Of a DNA stretch of 8,641 nt, positions 5,949 to 8,641 are shown in pieces. The DNA lies in the NCBI RefSeq assembly GCF_900766215.1, contig NZ_CAAFUQ010000020.1, positions 1 to 8,641 of the forward strand, in the 5' to 3' direction. The translations under genes were made by a program, and so were the position numbers. Each line of letters starts with the position of its first letter. The first letter of the stretch is position 1. Source of the stretch: an uncultured Finegoldia sp. Lineage in GTDB: Bacteria > Bacillota > Clostridia > Tissierellales > Peptoniphilaceae. Under the pieces are notes generated by a model. It searched no databases. It was not told where the DNA came from and saw only the letters and a program-made list of their open reading frames with translations.

Positions 5949-7272
5949 TTTGAGAAGTATTTAAAATTTTTGTTGCCATATATAGATTTTCTTTTTCAAA
6001 AATGGGTTGATATTTGCTTTTATCCTGACTGCCATGTGTTAAGAAATTTCTTGTATTCACGCACGCTCTCACAAATCTAGTTTTAGAATCGGATAGTGAC
6101 TTAGATCTGTATAAGATAGTTTCCTTTAGAATAGGGTTCGGAACAACTTTTAAGCTTTCTTTTATTCTTTTCGAGAGTGTTTCTTCTCCCGTATAATTTA
6201 TTCTTTCAGAAAAGTATTTTCTGACGGGCTCTTCTGCCCCTGTTACAATTTCCATGAGTTTTTTTCTCATAAACACAATTTCAGGGCCTTCTATCTTTTC
6301 TTTCTCCAAATATATTCGATGAAAAATTTCTACATTTCTACAAGCATTGAGAAACTGTGTTTCTAAAAAGGATGTAAGTTGTAAGTCTCCTACATATGTC
6401 TGTATAATAGTCTCTAAATCTGCATAAAATGCGAACCAATTATTAATATATTTTGATAAATTATCGGCTATTGTGGCATAAGGAAATAGCTCATAAGGTC
6501 TAAGCTTTCTTGATTGAACTTTAGCATTCTGCCTGACATACATCCTATATTTTTTTCCAATAACTTTGTTACCTATATTTATCGATCCATATTCAAACTC
6601 TATAAATTTGACAGGGAGTTCAGAACCAAATAACACATAAAAAAATTGAACTACTTTATATATACATTCATATACTTCATCTAGATTCTTTCCATTATCA
6701 AAAATTAATGTATAAAAATTTTCAATACGAATACTGATATTGATATTTTCAATTGATTTTTGCTGGCTATATACATAATTTTCTTTTAGTGAGCCTTTTA
6801 TTTCCTCAATTCTATATTCTCTCAACGGAATTTTTTTATGCCAAATCATATATACGTCTTTAGAATGGTCATAATCACTATTCCATATGGGAAGATTCAT
6901 CCACTCATTTAATTTATAGAAACTAAATGAAACTTTTTTTATGCAACTCTCTTGGGGCTTCCCAAAAAAGTCAGGACCTATAACTATTTTTTCGCAAATT
7001 ATGGTAGCGGAACCAAAAGCACCTATGTTTGAATTGATTACTCTATTATTTAATAATGTTATTCTTTCGGAATTACTAGCAATTCCATATATTACTGGGA
7101 TTTCAGATAATTTATATATTGATGTATCAGTTAACTTTAGATTAATTTCATAGTTATTAGAAGCAGAGTACGTTAATACACCAGCAGAATATTCTTCAAA
7201 GTTATCCGCTAAAGACCAAATACCAGATATATCAAGATTATCGAACATAGTTGAATTTGTTGTTTTTACCAT
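5938..7272 (-). CDS. apeA: ApeA-like HEPN ribonuclease (anti-phage defence), probably truncated at its C-terminus
   Basis: A 444-residue soluble protein with the look of ApeA abortive-infection proteins. The N-terminal half is beta-rich: GIWSLADN (17-24), YSAGVLTY (28-35), and an IYGIASNSERITLLNN stretch (61-76) typical of the ApeA N-terminal domain. The C-terminal half is helical (about 265-444), with FLNACRNVEIFHRIY (307-321) and the HEPN motif RNFLTH (Arg408 to His413, R-x4-H), the likely RNA-cleaving pair. Known ApeA proteins act alone to stop phage by RNA damage or shutdown; here that role is inferred. Only 31 residues follow the motif and the stop codon lies in the IS30 inverted repeat, so the last helix after LYMATKIL is probably lost. 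ATG at 7272 follows AGGAAGG. The gene is very AT-rich. No antitoxin or nucleotidyltransferase partner is adjacent. Confidence 0.72.
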   Translation of the reverse strand: MVKTTNSTMFDNLDISGIWSLADNFEEYSAGVLTYSASNNYEINLKLTDTSIYKLSEIPVIYGIASNSERITLLNNRVINSNIGAFGSATIICEKIVIGPDFFGKPQESCIKKVSFSFYKLNEWMNLPIWNSDYDHSKDVYMIWHKKIPLREYRIEEIKGSLKENYVYSQQKSIENINISIRIENFYTLIFDNGKNLDEVYECIYKVVQFFYVLFGSELPVKFIEFEYGSINIGNKVIGKKYRMYVRQNAKVQSRKLRPYELFPYATIADNLSKYINNWFAFYADLETIIQTYVGDLQLTSFLETQFLNACRNVEIFHRIYLEKEKIEGPEIVFMRKKLMEIVTGAEEPVRKYFSERINYTGEETLSKRIKESLKVVPNPILKETILYRSKSLSDSKTRFVRACVNTRNFLTHGSQDKSKYQPIFEKENLYMATKILNTSQMSN

Positions 7273-7483
7273 ATTTAAAATACCTTCCTAAAAAAATTCT
7301 ATTAAACACCTTATTGGAAACAAAAAAGATGAAAGCATGTGATAGTAATTTTCAAAACATAACTCTTTAAATCATCTAATCCAAACATTTTGAAAGTCCG
7401 ATAATAATGAACAAAAGACATATAATTACATAATCATATTAAACTATGAATTTTTTCCTTCTATTATATAGGGAATTATTCTT
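7273..7483. other. AT-rich gap between the HEPN gene and the recombinase
   Basis: This 211-bp gap holds the HEPN gene's ribosome-binding site and presumably its promoter, but I found no pair of -35 and -10 hexamers good enough to name. Next to the recombinase stop there is an inverted pair CTATGAA (7444-7450) and TTCATAG (7483-7489) enclosing a weaker hairpin (TTCC at 7455-7458 with GGAA at 7472-7475). It has no proper T tract on the minus strand, so it is a doubtful terminator. Confidence 0.4.
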
Positions 7484-8083
7484 TCATAGATCCAAACTTT
7501 TTACTGCGGTATCTTTATCTTCCTGGGTGATCCCGATATAGCGTAAAGTCTCCCGTTGCGAAGAATGGTTAAGCAGCGACTGAATGATCTCTGTTTTGGT
7601 TCCTTGCTTGTATAAAAAATAGCCAAAGGTCTTACGCATCGAATGGGGACCAATTTCTTTTAACCCAACTGCAGTTCCTGCTTCATGAATGATCCGCCAA
7701 AGGCTTTGTCGGGTCAAAGGCGTATCTGCTCCTTTTCGACTTGGAAACAAATACTTGCTGAAGTCTTGTGCTTGTAACTGCTCAGGAAATTCTGATTGAA
7801 CATAATCAAGAATCACTTTTCGTAATTTGTTCGAAATGAAGACCGAATTGTGTTTCGCTGTTTTTTGTTCCTTCATGGCCAGACGTTCTTTGACAATTAC
7901 CCGACCACGGGAAATTTCTAATACATCACTTAATTTCAACTGTCTTAAATCAGAGATTCGATACGCCATATTGATCCCAATCGAAAAAAGCACCAAATTT
8001 CGTTGCCCATATTTTCCGGAAGCCAAAATGGCCTTCATGGCATCGATCTTTTTTTTGTCGCGAATCGGTTCCACGCTCTTCAT
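7484..8083 (-). CDS. Short tyrosine recombinase/integrase (catalytic domain only)
   Basis: A 199-residue tyrosine recombinase with the full active-site set: Arg42 (YRISDL), a beta-hairpin Lys (74 or 77, EQKTAK), His147 and Arg150 (PHSMRKTF), His173 (LLNHSS) and nucleophile Tyr182 (RYIGI). It lacks the N-terminal core-binding SAM-like domain of phage integrases and XerC/D, which makes it about the size of the FimB and FimE invertases (about 200 residues). It should cut and rejoin DNA at a specific inverted-arm site through a 3'-phosphotyrosine link. ATG at 8083 follows GAGGAGG with ideal spacing. A test stretch (7501-7560) is 48% G+C, against 25% for a stretch of the HEPN gene (6601-6660), so the two genes probably have different origins. 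Element integration, plasmid resolution or DNA inversion are all possible; no excisionase lies beside it. Confidence 0.85.
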   Translation of the reverse strand: MKSVEPIRDKKKIDAMKAILASGKYGQRNLVLFSIGINMAYRISDLRQLKLSDVLEISRGRVIVKERLAMKEQKTAKHNSVFISNKLRKVILDYVQSEFPEQLQAQDFSKYLFPSRKGADTPLTRQSLWRIIHEAGTAVGLKEIGPHSMRKTFGYFLYKQGTKTEIIQSLLNHSSQRETLRYIGITQEDKDTAVKSLDL

Positions 8084-8115
8084 TTTTAGCCTCCTCTCAA
8101 ATGTTACTTAATATG

Positions 8116-8144
8116 ATTATAACAGATAATAAGTCACATTTAAA
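8116..8144 (-). promoter_or_regulatory. Extended -10 promoter of the recombinase gene
   Basis: On the minus strand the -10 is a perfect TATAAT (8121-8116) preceded by TGT (extended -10), 17 bases after a weak -35 TTTAAA (8144-8139). The recombinase ATG lies about 33 bases downstream of the -10. The -35 and spacer contain AATGTGAC (8140-8133), the half-site of the nearby 29-bp dyad, so recombinase binding might repress its own gene; that part is inference. Confidence 0.65.
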
Positions 8145-8154
8145 CAAGCTATAG

Positions 8155-8194
8155 AAAAAAGGCCCTAAAAGAAAAGTGATTTTCTCTTAGAGCC
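8155..8194 (-). terminator. Orphan rho-independent terminator upstream of the recombinase
   Basis: The minus strand forms a 15-pair stem, GGCTCTAAGAGAAAA (8194-8180) with TTTTCTTTTAGGGCC (8175-8161), two of the pairs being G-T wobbles. The loop is TCAC and six T follow (8160-8155). It would stop minus-strand transcription arriving from the right just before the recombinase promoter, but no minus-strand gene lies to its right in the window. On the plus strand no T run follows, so it works one way only. Confidence 0.8.
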
Positions 8195-8218
8195 TCTAAG
8201 GATGGAGCGATTTTCACG

Positions 8219-8247
8219 AATGTGACAGAATCCGATTGTGTCACATT
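8219..8247. repeat. 29-bp inverted-arm site, candidate tyrosine-recombinase crossover site
   Basis: Two 11-bp arms, AATGTGACAGA (8219-8229) and TGTGTCACATT (8237-8247), are inverted copies matching at 10 of 11 positions and enclose the 7-bp centre ATCCGAT. Arm and centre lengths are those of a tyrosine-recombinase core site such as lambda core or dif. It lies about 135 bp upstream of the recombinase start codon. A regulator operator is the main alternative. Confidence 0.5.
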
Positions 8248-8326
8248 GGACTTTTGATATTTTCGGTAAGATTTGATTATCTCAGAACATTAATATTGCC
8301 CCTTTAAAAAATTTTGTCAGTACTTT

Positions 8327-8378
8327 TAAGTTATTCTATTCTGAAAATTCAAAATTTTCAGTCTATATAATTAACTTA
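8327..8378. repeat. Nested dyad of unknown role
   Basis: A perfect 9-bp hairpin, CTGAAAATT (8341-8349) and AATTTTCAG (8353-8361) with a 3-base loop, sits inside outer arms TAAGTTA (8327-8333) and TAACTTA (8372-8378). No T run follows on either strand, so it is not a standard terminator. It could be an operator or an element end. Confidence 0.45.
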
Positions 8379-8526
8379 TATTCTGTTTTACCAAATGATA
8401 AGCTTTAAAAAGTATTCAGAATTTAGTCATGTTATGGATCCAATAAAGTAGATATGGAATATTTATTTTCTCTTGTCTAATTTATAAGAACTAAATGATT
8501 TCATCATTGTTTTGACACTTTACTAC

Positions 8527-8555
8527 TTGAAGTTTCCGAATGAAAACTCTATAAT
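8527..8555 (+). promoter_or_regulatory. Sigma-A promoter of the panE-like gene
   Basis: -35 TTGAAG (8527-8532) and a perfect -10 TATAAT (8550-8555) are 17 bases apart. The start point is expected near 8562, at a small palindrome GTGAA-AATG-TTCAC (8563-8576) that could be an operator. The leader to the ATG would be about 47 bases. Confidence 0.78.
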
Positions 8556-8608
8556 GAGAAATGTGAAAATGTTCACTTATTATAAATTAAGTTTGGAGGC
8601 TTTTATTT

Positions 8609-8641
8609 ATGAAAATTGCAATTGCAGGGGCCGGCGCGATG
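8609..8641 (+). CDS. panE: Probable 2-dehydropantoate 2-reductase, N-terminal fragment cut by the window edge
   Basis: Eleven codons (MKIAIAGAGAM) run off the right edge. They form the first beta strand and glycine-rich turn (GAGAM, from GxGxxG) of an NAD(P)-binding Rossmann fold, in the form usual for ketopantoate reductase (PanE/ApbA), which makes pantoate for coenzyme A synthesis. GGAGG (8595-8599) lies nine bases before the ATG, and a good promoter is upstream. With only 11 residues, other Rossmann-fold dehydrogenases cannot be excluded. Confidence 0.6.
   Translation, partial: MKIAIAGAGAM

Larger units (their letters stand above)
8200..8526. other. AT-rich non-coding stretch with dyads
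   Basis: No gene is credible here on either strand. It holds the 29-bp recombinase-like dyad (8219-8247), a second nested dyad (8327-8378), and a small inverted repeat AATGAT/ATCATT (8494-8499 and 8503-8508) just before the panE promoter. A TTGACA at 8512-8517 has no matching -10 at normal spacing. The rest is plain AT-rich sequence, perhaps scar DNA at the right edge of the accessory block. Confidence 0.6.

Noticed and set aside
7827..8111. A 94-residue plus-strand open frame
   Set aside because: It is antisense to the recombinase, whose catalytic motifs establish the true frame.
8149..8289. A minus-strand frame of about 47 codons without a start, reading VKIAPSLEALRENH
   Set aside because: It runs through the terminator and the 29-bp dyad and has no ATG or ribosome-binding site; both inverted repeats explain the sequence better than coding does.
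8341..8361. The 9-bp hairpin as a terminator
   Set aside because: No T run follows on either strand and the stem is almost entirely A-T.
8512..8533. TTGACA as the -35 of panE
   Set aside because: No -10-like hexamer lies 16-18 bases on (TCCGAA is there); TTGAAG with TATAAT is better.
1..8641. CRISPR array, tRNA, rRNA or riboswitch
   Set aside because: No regularly spaced repeats, cloverleaf or conserved RNA motif was seen on either strand.

Overview
This is a low-GC Firmicutes window, most likely Enterococcus: Shine-Dalgarno sites are strong, there is a consensus CcpA cre box, and IS256-family and IS30-family elements sit beside an ordinary chromosomal gene start. The genus is inferred from overall character, not from a marker gene.

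Left edge (1-167, minus strand): the 5' end of an IS256-family insertion sequence, with the first 20 codons of its transposase and a leader hairpin that covers the transposase ribosome-binding site. It lies just beyond the terminator of the next operon.

Sugar operon (241-5164, minus strand): one transcription unit in the order DeoR-type repressor, PTS EIIA, EIIB and EIIC of the galactitol family, a 52-residue two-helix membrane peptide, a PfkB-type phosphofructokinase-like kinase, and a class II (FucA-like) aldolase. A good sigma-A promoter, a cre box over its -35, five helically phased TTTC-type operator repeats just downstream, and a strong terminator at the far end define the unit. The likely logic is import and phosphorylation of a sugar, a second phosphorylation, then aldol cleavage to triose phosphates. 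The substrate is not settled. The aldolase is of the FucA fold, not the GatY/LacD type, and there is no polyol dehydrogenase, so classical galactitol catabolism does not fit well.

Accessory block (about 5197-8200): an IS30-family element whose transposase has lost most of its DDE catalytic domain by an in-frame deletion; an ApeA-like HEPN ribonuclease gene of the anti-phage type whose 3' end runs into that element and takes its stop codon from the IS inverted repeat, so the protein probably lacks its last helix; and a short 199-residue tyrosine recombinase of FimB/FimE-like size with all catalytic residues, clearly richer in G+C than the HEPN gene. Upstream of the recombinase are an extended -10 promoter, an orphan terminator, and a 29-bp site of two 11-bp inverted arms around 7 bp that looks like a tyrosine-recombinase core site. 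A third half-site copy lies in the recombinase promoter.

Right edge: about 400 bp of AT-rich non-coding DNA with dyads leads to a clear promoter and the first 11 codons of a probable 2-dehydropantoate 2-reductase gene (plus strand). The block between the sugar operon and this gene looks like an insertion hot spot holding a decaying phage-defence island.
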